Shown here: positions 53,001-60,553 of the stretch, one piece after another
Layout: each line of letters begins with the position of its first letter
Position numbering within the stretch: the first letter of the stretch is position 1
Assembly: GCA_014651175.1 (NCBI GenBank)
Contig: BMWJ01000003.1
Span: forward strand, 372,001 to 436,000
Length of the DNA: 64,000 bases
Reading direction: 5' to 3'
Source: Streptomyces clavifer
Lineage (GTDB): Bacteria; Actinomycetota; Actinomycetes; Streptomycetales; Streptomycetaceae
The notes under the pieces: generated by a model
Told to the model about the DNA's origin: nothing
Database searches by the model: none
The model's input: the letters and a program-made list of their open reading frames with translations, nothing else
Position numbers and translations under genes: made by a program

Positions 53001-53029
53001 GACCTACCGACGGCACTGAGTGCCGCCAA
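53001..53029 (-). promoter_or_regulatory. Possible citA promoter with internal palindrome
   Basis: On the minus strand TTGGCG (53024-53029) and TAGGTC (53001-53006) are 17 nt apart. The spacer contains GGCACT-G-AGTGCC (53012-53024), a perfect palindrome that could be an operator. The resulting leader would be about 95 nt. Confidence 0.4.
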
Positions 53030-53098
53030 CTTACTCATCCTGCCCGCTGGAATCCGGTTCCGGAAGGTCTCAGTGATGTTTCCCACCGTTTTGATCGA

Positions 53099-55330
53099 TC
53101 ATTTTTCCGCGAACTCTTCGCCCGAACCGCCGCGGAGCCGGAAATCCAGTCCCGTACAGCGTCTGCCTGCGGAAACCGTGCGCACCGCCTGGCCGATGGC
53201 CTTCCGTGAACCCACCAGTACGACTAGCTTCTTGGCCCTGGTCACAGCCGTGTACAGGAGGTTCCGCTGCAGCATCATCCACGCGCTGGTGGTGACGGGG
53301 ATGACGACGGCCGGGTATTCGCTGCCCTGGGAGCGGTGGATGGTCATCGCGTAGGCGTGGGCGAGCTCGTCGAGCTCGTCGAAGTCGTACACGATCTCCT
53401 CGTCCTCGTCCGTGAGGACCGTCAGCTTCTGCTCGTCCATGTCGAGGGCGGTGACGACGCCGACCGTGCCGTTGAAGACGCCGTTCTCCCCCTTGTCGTA
53501 GTTGTTGCGGATCTGGGTGACCTTGTCGCCCACCCGGAAGACCCGGCCGCCGAAGCGCTTCTCGGGGAGGTCGGGGCGGCCGGGGGTGATGGCCTGCTGG
53601 AGAAGGCCGTTGAGATGACCGGCGCCCGCCGGACCTCGGTGCATCGGGGCGAGAACCTGCACGTCGCGGCGGGGGTTCAGGCCGAACTTGGCGGGGATGC
53701 GGCGGGCCGCGACGTCCACGGCGAGCACCCCGGCGTCCTCCGTCTCGTCCTCGACGAAGAGGAAGAAGTCGCTCAGCCCCTGGGTGAGCGGCGGGACCCC
53801 CGAGTTGATCCGGTGGGCGTTGGTGACGACGCCGGACTGCTGGGCCTGGCGGAAGATCGTGGTCAGCCTGACGGCGGGCACCGGGCCGCCCTCGGCGAGC
53901 AGATCCCGCAGTACCTCCCCCGCACCGACCGACGGCAGCTGGTCGACGTCGCCCACCAGCAGGAGGTGGGCACCGGGTGCCACCGCCTTGACCAGTTTGT
54001 TGGCGAGCAGCAGGTCCAGCATCGACGCCTCGTCGACGACGACCAGGTCGGCGTCCAGCGGCCGGTCCCGGTCATAGGCGGCGTCCCCGCCCGGCTTCAG
54101 CTCCAGCAGCCTGTGCACGGTGGACGCCTCGGCACCGGTCAGCTCCGAGAGCCGTTTCGCCGCCCGCCCGGTGGGGGCGGCCAGCACCACCTTCGCGTTC
54201 TTGGCCCGGGCCAGCTCGACGACGGACCGCACGGTGAACGACTTGCCGCAGCCGGGGCCTCCCGTGAGGACGGCCACCTTCCGGCTGAGCGCGAGCCGCA
54301 CGGCCGCCTCCTGCCCGGGGGCCAGGGTCGCCCCCGTGCGCTGCGCGAGCCAGGCCAGCGCCTTGTCCCAGTCGACGTCCTGGAAGGCCGGCATCCGGTC
54401 CTCCGGAGTGCGCAGCAGGCGCTGCACCTGGGCGGCCAGGGAGATCTCGGCCCGGTGGAAGGGCACCAGGTACACAGCGGTGACGGGCCGCCCGTCCTCG
54501 GGGCCCGGCACCTTCTCCCGCACGACGCCCTCCGGGTCCTCGGCGAGCTCGGCCAGGCAGTCGATGACGAGCCCGGTGTCCACCTGGAGGAGCTTCACCC
54601 CGTCGGCGATCAGGCGCTCCTCGGGCAGGAAGCAGTGGCCCTGGTCGGTGGACTGCGACAGCGCGTACTGCAGCCCGGCCTTGACCCGCTCCGGGCTGTC
54701 GTGCGGGATGCCGACGGCCTGGGCGATGCGGTCGGCGGTCAGGAAACCGATGCCCCAGACGTCGGCGGCCAGCCGGTAGGGCTGGTTCTTCACGACGGAG
54801 ATCGAGGCGTCCTCGTACTTCTTGTAGATACGGACGGCGATGGAGGTGGAGACGCCCACGGTCTGGAGGAAGACCATGACCTCCTTGATGGCCTTCTGCT
54901 CCTCCCAGGCGGCGGCGATCATCTTCGTCCGCTTCGGCCCGAGGCCGGGCACCTCGACGAGCCGCTTGGGCTGCTGCTCGATGATGTCCAGGGTGTCGAC
55001 GCCGAAGTGGGTGGTGATGCGGTCGGCCATGACGGGGCCGATGCCCTTGATCAGACCCGAGCCGAGGTAGCGGCGGATGCCCTGGATGGTGGCGGGGAGG
55101 ATCGTCGTGTAGTTCTCGACGGTGAACTGCTTCCCGAACTGCGGGTGGGAGCCCCAACGCCCCTCCATCCGAAGGGACTCGCCGGGCTGCGCGCCGAGCA
55201 GCGAGCCGACGACGGTGAGGAGATCGTTCATCCCTCGCCCGGTGTCGACACGGGCGACGGTGTAGCCGTTCTCCTCGTTGGCGTACGTGATCCGCTCGAG
55301 GACCCCTTCGAGCACGGCCGTGTTGGACAT
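53099..55330 (-). CDS. recD2: RecD2-type ATP-dependent DNA helicase
   Basis: 743 residues from ATG 55330 (MSNTAVLEGVLERITYANEENGYTVARV). An OB-like N-terminal region is followed by helix-hairpin-helix repeats (GSGLIKGIGPVMADRI, VPGLGPKRTKMI), the RecD2 hallmark. SF1B motifs: Walker A LTGGPGCGKSFT, motif II VVDEASMLDL, GDVDQLPSVG, and C-terminal HRSQGSEYPAVVIP with LYTAVTRAKKLVVLVG. RecD2 is the form found without RecBC and unwinds 5'-3' in repair. It is the first gene upstream of citA on this strand, separated by about 200 bp, and is probably transcribed alone. Confidence 0.94.
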   Translation of the reverse strand: MSNTAVLEGVLERITYANEENGYTVARVDTGRGMNDLLTVVGSLLGAQPGESLRMEGRWGSHPQFGKQFTVENYTTILPATIQGIRRYLGSGLIKGIGPVMADRITTHFGVDTLDIIEQQPKRLVEVPGLGPKRTKMIAAAWEEQKAIKEVMVFLQTVGVSTSIAVRIYKKYEDASISVVKNQPYRLAADVWGIGFLTADRIAQAVGIPHDSPERVKAGLQYALSQSTDQGHCFLPEERLIADGVKLLQVDTGLVIDCLAELAEDPEGVVREKVPGPEDGRPVTAVYLVPFHRAEISLAAQVQRLLRTPEDRMPAFQDVDWDKALAWLAQRTGATLAPGQEAAVRLALSRKVAVLTGGPGCGKSFTVRSVVELARAKNAKVVLAAPTGRAAKRLSELTGAEASTVHRLLELKPGGDAAYDRDRPLDADLVVVDEASMLDLLLANKLVKAVAPGAHLLLVGDVDQLPSVGAGEVLRDLLAEGGPVPAVRLTTIFRQAQQSGVVTNAHRINSGVPPLTQGLSDFFLFVEDETEDAGVLAVDVAARRIPAKFGLNPRRDVQVLAPMHRGPAGAGHLNGLLQQAITPGRPDLPEKRFGGRVFRVGDKVTQIRNNYDKGENGVFNGTVGVVTALDMDEQKLTVLTDEDEEIVYDFDELDELAHAYAMTIHRSQGSEYPAVVIPVTTSAWMMLQRNLLYTAVTRAKKLVVLVGSRKAIGQAVRTVSAGRRCTGLDFRLRGGSGEEFAEK

Positions 55331-55512
55331 GTCCCGACGGTACCGGGCAGGGCTGACAGCGCGGGGTTCCAGTCCGGAGACGGCCGCCCGGACACCGTGA
55401 GCGGGCGCGGACCGGCGGTCCCGGTGGCGGGTGCACGCGCCCGCACGCGGCGCGTGCCTACAGGACCGATAAGCGCTGGTCCGGCACACCCCCTGAGACC
55501 GATGATGCGCAC

Positions 55513-56013
55513 ATGGCTCTGACCGACACCCTGCGGCGCGTGGACGCCGACCTCGCCGCCGGGCGCATACCCATGGCCCGCATGCGCCTTCGCGGGCTGG
55601 TGACCGCCTACCCAGCGAGTCGGGAGGTGCGACGCCGCCTGGGGGAGGTCTACCGCCTCTTCGGCGAGCCGGAGCAGGCCGGCCGGTGGATGTACCTGGA
55701 GGAGGACCGCGACCCGGCCGAGACGGCCGCCTTCGAGCAGCGCTACCACCTGCCCGCCCCGCGCATGAAGGCCGTGGCCTGGCGCGGACCGGAGTCCCTG
55801 GCCGGATCCGCCTTCGCCGAGGAGCAGTTGGCCGCGCTCCGCGCAGCGTGCTCGAAGGCGGCGGGCCGCCCGGTCGACTGGGACACGGTCACCGGCGAGG
55901 AGCAGCCGGAGCGGGGAGCCGTACTCCGCTTCGCAGGGTGCACGGGGGCGTTCCTGCTGGTCGCGGCATTCCTGGCGATCTGGGTGAACGGGCTGGTCGA
56001 CCTCTTCGACTGA
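55513..56013 (+). CDS. DUF6584 protein with C-terminal membrane helix
   Basis: 166 residues from ATG 55513. MALTDTLRRVDADLAAGRIPMARMRLRGLV and REVRRRLGEVYRLFGEPEQAGRWMYLEED are a short helical-repeat domain of the Streptomyces DUF6584 type. The C-terminus ends in a hydrophobic segment (GCTGAFLLVAAFLAIWVNGLV), so it is probably tail-anchored with the helices in the cytoplasm. Function is unknown. It is divergent from recD2 across 182 bp. Confidence 0.8.
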   Translation: MALTDTLRRVDADLAAGRIPMARMRLRGLVTAYPASREVRRRLGEVYRLFGEPEQAGRWMYLEEDRDPAETAAFEQRYHLPAPRMKAVAWRGPESLAGSAFAEEQLAALRAACSKAAGRPVDWDTVTGEEQPERGAVLRFAGCTGAFLLVAAFLAIWVNGLVDLFD

Positions 56014-56400
56014 CTCCGTCAGGCGCACTCCCACGAAGCCCGGGTCCCGAAGCCCGGATCCCGAGGCTCGAGAGCCGGGGCGGAGCGGTCACTCCCCCGA
56101 CAGAGCGGTCACTCTTTCGTGGGTACGTGAAGGGAGCGTGGGCCCGAGGCTTGAGCTTCGGGATCCGAGGGTCGGGATGCGGGCTCCGGGATCCGAGCGC
56201 TCTCCATGTCCGGTAGGAAAAGAGGGGGTGGGGAAACCTCCCCACCCTCCCTGACCTGCCACGGCCAGCAAGTATGACTAATCGTGATCGACTTGCAGCA
56301 CGCTGTCACACCCACTTACGGTGCCCCCAATGAGTCGACCCCGACGCGGTGTAACCAGCACCGGCCGGGGTCTCACCCCAAGATCGAAAAGAGCGATCTC
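56014..56400. other. Intergenic region with large inverted repeat and hairpin
   Basis: 387 bp. An imperfect 18-bp inverted repeat (56055-56072 and 56150-56167, 16 of 18 matching) encloses a direct repeat GAGCGGTCACTC at 56083-56094 and 56103-56114. A strong hairpin follows at 56226-56247. The region 56281-56400 is the leader of the frameshifted HTH gene. Confidence 0.55.
56226..56247 (-). terminator. 8-bp GGGTGGGG/CCCCACCC hairpin
   Basis: A perfect 8-bp stem with loop AAACCT. On the minus strand it is followed by CCTCTTTTCC, a U-rich tail. No minus-strand gene immediately precedes it except the small pair at 57.4-58.1 kb. Confidence 0.5.
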
Positions 56401-57392
56401 GTGGCTACCCAGAACATTAGCCCCGCCCCGCCCGCACCCACAGCCTCACTCCCGTACGCCCGGGCCCACCCCGGCTACGGCAAGCGCACCGCACCGCACC
56501 CGAGCAACACCCGCCCCGAGCCGATGCCTTCGCACTGCTGCCGGAGCGGGAGCGGTACGTCGCCGGGTATGTGGACCGGCTGCCCGAGGGCGGGGCCATG
56601 GACGTCAAGTCGCTCGCCAAGTCGCTCCCCCTGTACGGGCAGATGGCCGTCGGCAGCGCGCTGCGGGCCCTGGGCGTGGCCGGTCACCTGCGGCGCGTGC
56701 GGTGCCAGGTCGTCGCCGAGGACGGTCAGAGCCGCTGGGTCACCCGCACCTTCTGGTCCCGCACCGCCCACGACAGCGAGTGGTGGGACGCCTTCACCCG
56801 CACCGTGCCCGGCGACGGCCACATCGCCGCTGCGGCCCGGCCGGACACAGTCGAGCCCTCGCCGCCCTCCCCCGCGCCACAGGCAGCTCTCGTGCCCGAG
56901 CAGCGGGCCACCGCCGGGAAGAGCCCTGCCGGCCCTTCGGCCGCGTACCTCACTCTCGCCCGACTCGGGCGCACCGAACCGCGCCTGACCCTGTCCGCCG
57001 CCGACTGCTCGGCCCTCGAAGGGCTTGCCTCGGCGTGGCTGGACCGGGGCGTGAACACGGACTACCTCGCCGGGGCGCTCACCGCCGGCCTTCCCGCGCA
57101 CGTCGACTCACCCGTCGGCTTCGTGCGCCGTCGGCTCACCGACAAGATCCCGCCCAGCCTGCCCGGCGCGGCGGCAGGGGGCGGCTCCGACAGGCCTGTG
57201 CGCCGCGTCATGGTGGAGTGCACCGGATGCGGTGCCCCCGGGCCGTCCGAAGCCCTGCCCAACGGTCTCTGCCGCTCCTGCCGCACCACGGCCCCGGGTG
57301 CGGCTCCAGCCACCGCACCCGTAGAGGTACCGGTCCGACGAGACATCCACGCGCTCGTCGGCAGTCTCCGCAACCTGATGAGCGCCCCCTGA
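56401..57392 (+). pseudogene. HTH/winged-helix protein gene with a single-base frameshift
   Basis: From GTG 56401 the peptide MATQNISPAPPAPTASLPYAR...HPSNTRPE runs to 56520. The continuing protein DAFALLPERERYVAGYVDRLPEGGAMDVKSLAKSLPLYGQ reads in another frame from 56523. No start codon exists upstream in that frame until GTG 56571, inside the conserved helix. Insertion of one G after GAG (56518-56520), giving GAGGCCGAT, would join them exactly. The second half has a winged-helix (MAVGSALRALGVAGHLRRV) and a C-terminal zinc-ribbon-like CTGCGAPGPSE...CRSC. It is a family seen in Streptomyces accessory regions; function unknown. The shift may be real decay, a sequencing error, or -1 frameshifting. 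Confidence 0.7.
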
Positions 57393-57426
57393 GCAACGGG
57401 CGACGGCATTCCCGCACTTGGCCGCG

Positions 57427-57780
57427 TCACCGGCTACCGATGCCCGGTTCTCCATGCTGCGGCCGGAGCCTGTCCGGATCGTGCTCAGCCGCACCCAGCC
57501 GCGAGCCCCTGCTCTCGGCGACGCGTCTGACCTCCCGCAACGACTCGCTCAACCTGCTGGCGAGGAAGTGGAGTTCCACCCAAGTGACCTTTCGGTCCGC
57601 CAGGAGTGCGGCGGCGTGGCCGAGCAGGTCCCCCGACATGCCGAGCTGGACGCTCTCGATACCGTCCGCCATCCGCGACACGTAGCCGCTTCCGTCCCCG
57701 AGGACGTAACACGGCTTGCCGTCCTGCCCCGCCCACGGCAGCAGCCTGACCGCATGGGCCTCCTGCTCCTCGCTGTTCAC
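57427..57780 (-). CDS. Small hypothetical protein
   Basis: 117 residues from GTG 57780, which overlaps the upstream stop by 4 bp (GTGA). MNSEEQEAHAVRLLPWAGQDGKPCYVLGDGSGYVSRMADGIESVQLGMSGDLLGHA reads as a folded alpha/beta segment, followed by an Arg/Glu-rich helix (ESLREVRRVAESRG). No known domain is recognised. The pairing with the overlapping upstream gene and the nearby XRE-DUF397 genes is typical of small Streptomyces accessory clusters. Confidence 0.7.
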   Translation of the reverse strand: MNSEEQEAHAVRLLPWAGQDGKPCYVLGDGSGYVSRMADGIESVQLGMSGDLLGHAAALLADRKVTWVELHFLASRLSESLREVRRVAESRGSRLGAAEHDPDRLRPQHGEPGIGSR

Positions 57781-58118
57781 GCGGCGACCTCTGCCCCGTG
57801 GATGGACCGCGGCCTGACGTCCACTCCGTGCGCGGCGAACCGCAGCGTGCGAAGTCGGCGCCGCTCCTCGGCTGCCGTCCGAGCCGCCTCCTCCGCCACC
57901 TGCCGCTCGTACGCGACGAGGTACGGGCGGACGAGGGGACTGTCCTCGCCGCGCGGCGGCCGTTCGCCGGTGCAGTATGCCGTCGGTCCGCCTGCGTGGT
58001 CGCGGGAGTACGGATACGTGTACGGGGTGTCCCACTCCGGCCGGTGTCGCTGCTGCCGGGCTCCGGTGGTCAGGATCCGCAGCAGCGGCACGAGGAGTCG
58101 GGCGATGGCGGGCTTCAT
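57777..58118 (-). CDS. Small hypothetical protein
   Basis: 113 residues from ATG 58118 (MKPAIARLLVPLLRILTTGARQQRHRPEW), with a GCAGGTC tract upstream. The N-terminal amphipathic or membrane-associated helix is followed by a Tyr/Pro-rich stretch (EWDTPYTYPYSRDHAGG) and a charged coil (RQVAEEAARTAAEERRRLRTLRF). It is co-translated with the 117-residue protein. No family is recognised. It faces the divergent XRE regulator across 184 bp. Confidence 0.7.
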   Translation of the reverse strand: MKPAIARLLVPLLRILTTGARQQRHRPEWDTPYTYPYSRDHAGGPTAYCTGERPPRGEDSPLVRPYLVAYERQVAEEAARTAAEERRRLRTLRFAAHGVDVRPRSIHGAEVAA

Positions 58119-58302
58119 GTCGACCTGCTTTCTCAGGATGGACGGCCAGGCCCCCGAGCTGTTCACACCGGTCGCGGGGGCACTGCGGCACGACTGGCCG
58201 CTTTCTGTAGCGAACCCATCACAGAGTGGCGCCATCAGTGGCTACGCTTCCAGGGGGCGGAGCTTGACAGCGCTCCTGTCAGAACGGGGAGTCGGTGGTC
58301 GC

Positions 58303-59127
58303 ATGGAGTTGAACCGCACGCCACGCACGGCACGAGCGAAGTACGGAGACGAGCTGAGGCTGAAGCGCATAGCCGCGAAGCTGACCCAGGAGGCCCTGGG
58401 CGAGCAGGTCGTCTGCTCTCCGACGTTGATCAGTCACTTCGAGGCCGGGCGTCGGCTGCCGAGCCCGGATGACGCACAACGCATCGACCGCGCCCTGTCG
58501 ACGGACGGTTTCTTCGCCCGCTGGCTGGAGGACCTGGACACGAAGTACGCCGACCACTTCGCCGCCGTGGCGGAGTTGGAGCGGCAGGCAACGCTGATCC
58601 AGCAGTTCGCGCTCTCCCTCGTGCCCGGCCTCCTCCAGACGGACGGCTACGCACGCGCACTGTTTCGCGCGTACCGGCCGAACCACCGGGCGGAGGACCT
58701 TGACCGGGACGTTGTCATTCGAACGGAACGTGCCCGGATCCTTGACGGGCCGTTGAATCCGGTGGTGTGGACACTTCTGGACGAGGCCGTGCTGCGTCGC
58801 AGGGTCGGCGGAGCTCACGTCATGGCAAAGCAGTTGGGCAGGATCGCGGACATGGCCGAAGCGGGGAGGCTGCGGCTCCATGTTCTGCCGTTCGGGTTGG
58901 GTGCCCACGCGCTTCAAGAGAGCCTGCTGTCGCTACTGGGCTTCGAGGATGCCGCTCCTGTGGCCTATGTCGAAGGGCTGCTGACAGGGCACCTGATGGA
59001 CGATCCGGCTCTGGTGAAGGCAAGCAGGACGGCCTACGATCTGGCAGCGAGCGATGCGATGTCGCACCAGGAATCAGTGGCCCTTGTGCGGGCGGCAGCG
59101 GAGGAACATGAACATGGACAACAGTAA
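58303..59127 (+). CDS. XRE-family HTH protein with DUF5753 domain
   Basis: 274 residues from ATG 58303; the frame is open far upstream but the HTH begins here. GDELRLKRIAAKLTQEALGEQVVCSPTLISHFEAGRRLPS is the XRE helix-turn-helix. The rest is DUF5753 (QQFALSLVPGLLQTDGYARALFR, VIRTERARILDGPLNPVVWTLLDEAVLRRRVGG, HVLPFGLGAHALQ). Such regulators pair with a DUF397 gene, present immediately downstream and overlapping, as in the BldB/WhiJ-like system families of Streptomyces. Confidence 0.93.
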   Translation: MELNRTPRTARAKYGDELRLKRIAAKLTQEALGEQVVCSPTLISHFEAGRRLPSPDDAQRIDRALSTDGFFARWLEDLDTKYADHFAAVAELERQATLIQQFALSLVPGLLQTDGYARALFRAYRPNHRAEDLDRDVVIRTERARILDGPLNPVVWTLLDEAVLRRRVGGAHVMAKQLGRIADMAEAGRLRLHVLPFGLGAHALQESLLSLLGFEDAAPVAYVEGLLTGHLMDDPALVKASRTAYDLAASDAMSHQESVALVRAAAEEHEHGQQ

Positions 59128-59335
59128 GCAGACCGTTTCCGACTCCTCCACACTCACCGGCTGGTTCAAGTCGAGCTACAGCGGCGGCGGTCAGGGCGAG
59201 TGCCTTGAGGTGTCGGACAGTTACGTCGGCGTGCCCGTCCGCGACAGCAAGGCGCCGACCGGTCCGGCGGTCGTGTTCTCCGCAGGCGGCTGGGCCTCGT
59301 TCGTCTCTGCGGTCAAGGGCGGCTTCACGGTCTGA
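59114..59335 (+). CDS. DUF397 protein
   Basis: 73 residues from ATG 59114, preferred over ATG 59108 because GGAGG (59100-59104) then lies 9 nt upstream. It overlaps the XRE stop by 14 bp. WFKSSYSGGGQGECLEVSDSYVGVPVRDSK and VVFSAGGWASFVSAVKGG are the DUF397 signature. In related loci (WhiJ-type) the small protein modulates the XRE partner. Confidence 0.93.
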   Translation: MDNSKQTVSDSSTLTGWFKSSYSGGGQGECLEVSDSYVGVPVRDSKAPTGPAVVFSAGGWASFVSAVKGGFTV

Positions 59336-59620
59336 CCGCGCACGGAGCCTCGCAGCCCGCCCGCAGGGCCGACGGACTGCAAGGCTCCGTCACGCCCGCG
59401 CGAGGAAGGCGTCGCGCAGCACCTGGCCACGAAGTGGGATCGAGTCCACGAGGCAGGAACTGACCGGCCCTTGGGCTCGCCAGGACCACCACGGCGCGAA
59501 GCAGGCGTACCACTGCCCTGCGCCGCCGGGCCCGGCACAGGGACTCACAGCGCTGCACGCCCGGCGGCGCACCGAGGCCAGGGTGTCGGGCATGTCAGTG
59601 CCGGCGTCTACCTTCGGCAC

Positions 59621-60256
59621 ATGACACAGGTGGACATCGCCGCGTTCGATCACGAGTGGGCGCGCTTCGAGTCATGGCTTTCGGCGCATTCGCCCGCTGA
59701 TCGAGCAGCCTTGAGAGGGCCGGCGGACCCCGAGGGGATCGACCGGCTGGAGTCGCGGCTGGGTTTCGCCCTGCACCCGGAGCTGAGGAGGCTTCTGGAG
59801 CTTCACGACGGCGCGGCTCTGTCCGTCTCCGAACCGGGCCCTCACCCGCTGCACGCCGGGGCGTTCCTGCCGTTGGGTCACTGCCTGAGCGGTCTGGACG
59901 ACATCGCGATGATGCACGAGATATTCGTGCACGTCGTGGCGGACATCATCGAACCCGAAGCGTGGGACGACGAGGCGCTGGCGGTGAATCTGCACCTGTG
60001 CGTGCCGATCGCCCTGCCCAACGACGGGGGCGTCGCCTTCGTCGATCACCGCCCGGGGCCTTCGTACGGGCACGTGTACGAAATGGGCATCGGGTCGGGA
60101 GACCTCGACGGCACGCTCTGGGCAACCGGTCCGGCAGAGCTCTTCCGGCTCCTGACCGACTCCCTGGAGACGGGTTCCCCCTTCCTGTACTACCGGCCGT
60201 CGACGTACGTACACGAGTCGGGCCACCACCGCGTCACGTGGGAGATCGAAGTCTGA
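59621..60256 (+). CDS. SMI1/KNR4 family protein
   Basis: 211 residues from ATG 59621. ADPEGIDRLESRLGFALHPELRRLLELHDGAAL is the SMI1/KNR4 start. FLPLGHCLSGLDDIAMM, CVPIALPNDGGVAFVDHRPGPSYGHVYEMG and WATGPAELFRLLTDSLETG complete the fold. Members serve as immunity proteins to contact-dependent toxins or as housekeeping scaffolds; no toxin gene is adjacent. The 285 bp before it hold no gene. Confidence 0.88.
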   Translation: MTQVDIAAFDHEWARFESWLSAHSPADRAALRGPADPEGIDRLESRLGFALHPELRRLLELHDGAALSVSEPGPHPLHAGAFLPLGHCLSGLDDIAMMHEIFVHVVADIIEPEAWDDEALAVNLHLCVPIALPNDGGVAFVDHRPGPSYGHVYEMGIGSGDLDGTLWATGPAELFRLLTDSLETGSPFLYYRPSTYVHESGHHRVTWEIEV

Positions 60257-60488
60257 CCACCGACGCCCCCGGCACCCCGTTGACCGGGAGGCCGCTTCTC
60301 CCCTCAGCGCCCTTCGCCTGCGGAGTGGTCGAGAAACACCGCCCTACCGTCGCGATGGGTTCACACCTGCCTGACGCGGACTTCTTCTGTGGGAGGTGGG
60401 CGATGCGTCCGGGGGTCAGCACGCGCATCGACAGCAGTGTGAGCGACGGGGCGCTCCGGCCGGTCCGCGTCCTCCGGGCCGGACACCG

Positions 60489-60529
60489 CGGAGCCCCCTG
60501 GTGACGGTGGCGAATTCCAGGGGGCTCCG
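60489..60529. terminator. Perfect 13-bp convergent terminator
   Basis: CGGAGCCCCCTGG (60489-60501) pairs exactly with CCAGGGGGCTCCG (60517-60529). It lies between the convergent SMI1 and ChW-like genes, 24 bp from the latter's stop. Confidence 0.7.
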
Positions 60530-60553
60530 TCTCGCGGGCCGAAGCCCGGTGGG

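Noticed and set aside
58227-58234. TGGCGCCA palindrome upstream of the XRE gene as an operator
   Set aside because: It is only 8 bp, does not extend symmetrically, and is expected by chance at this GC content.
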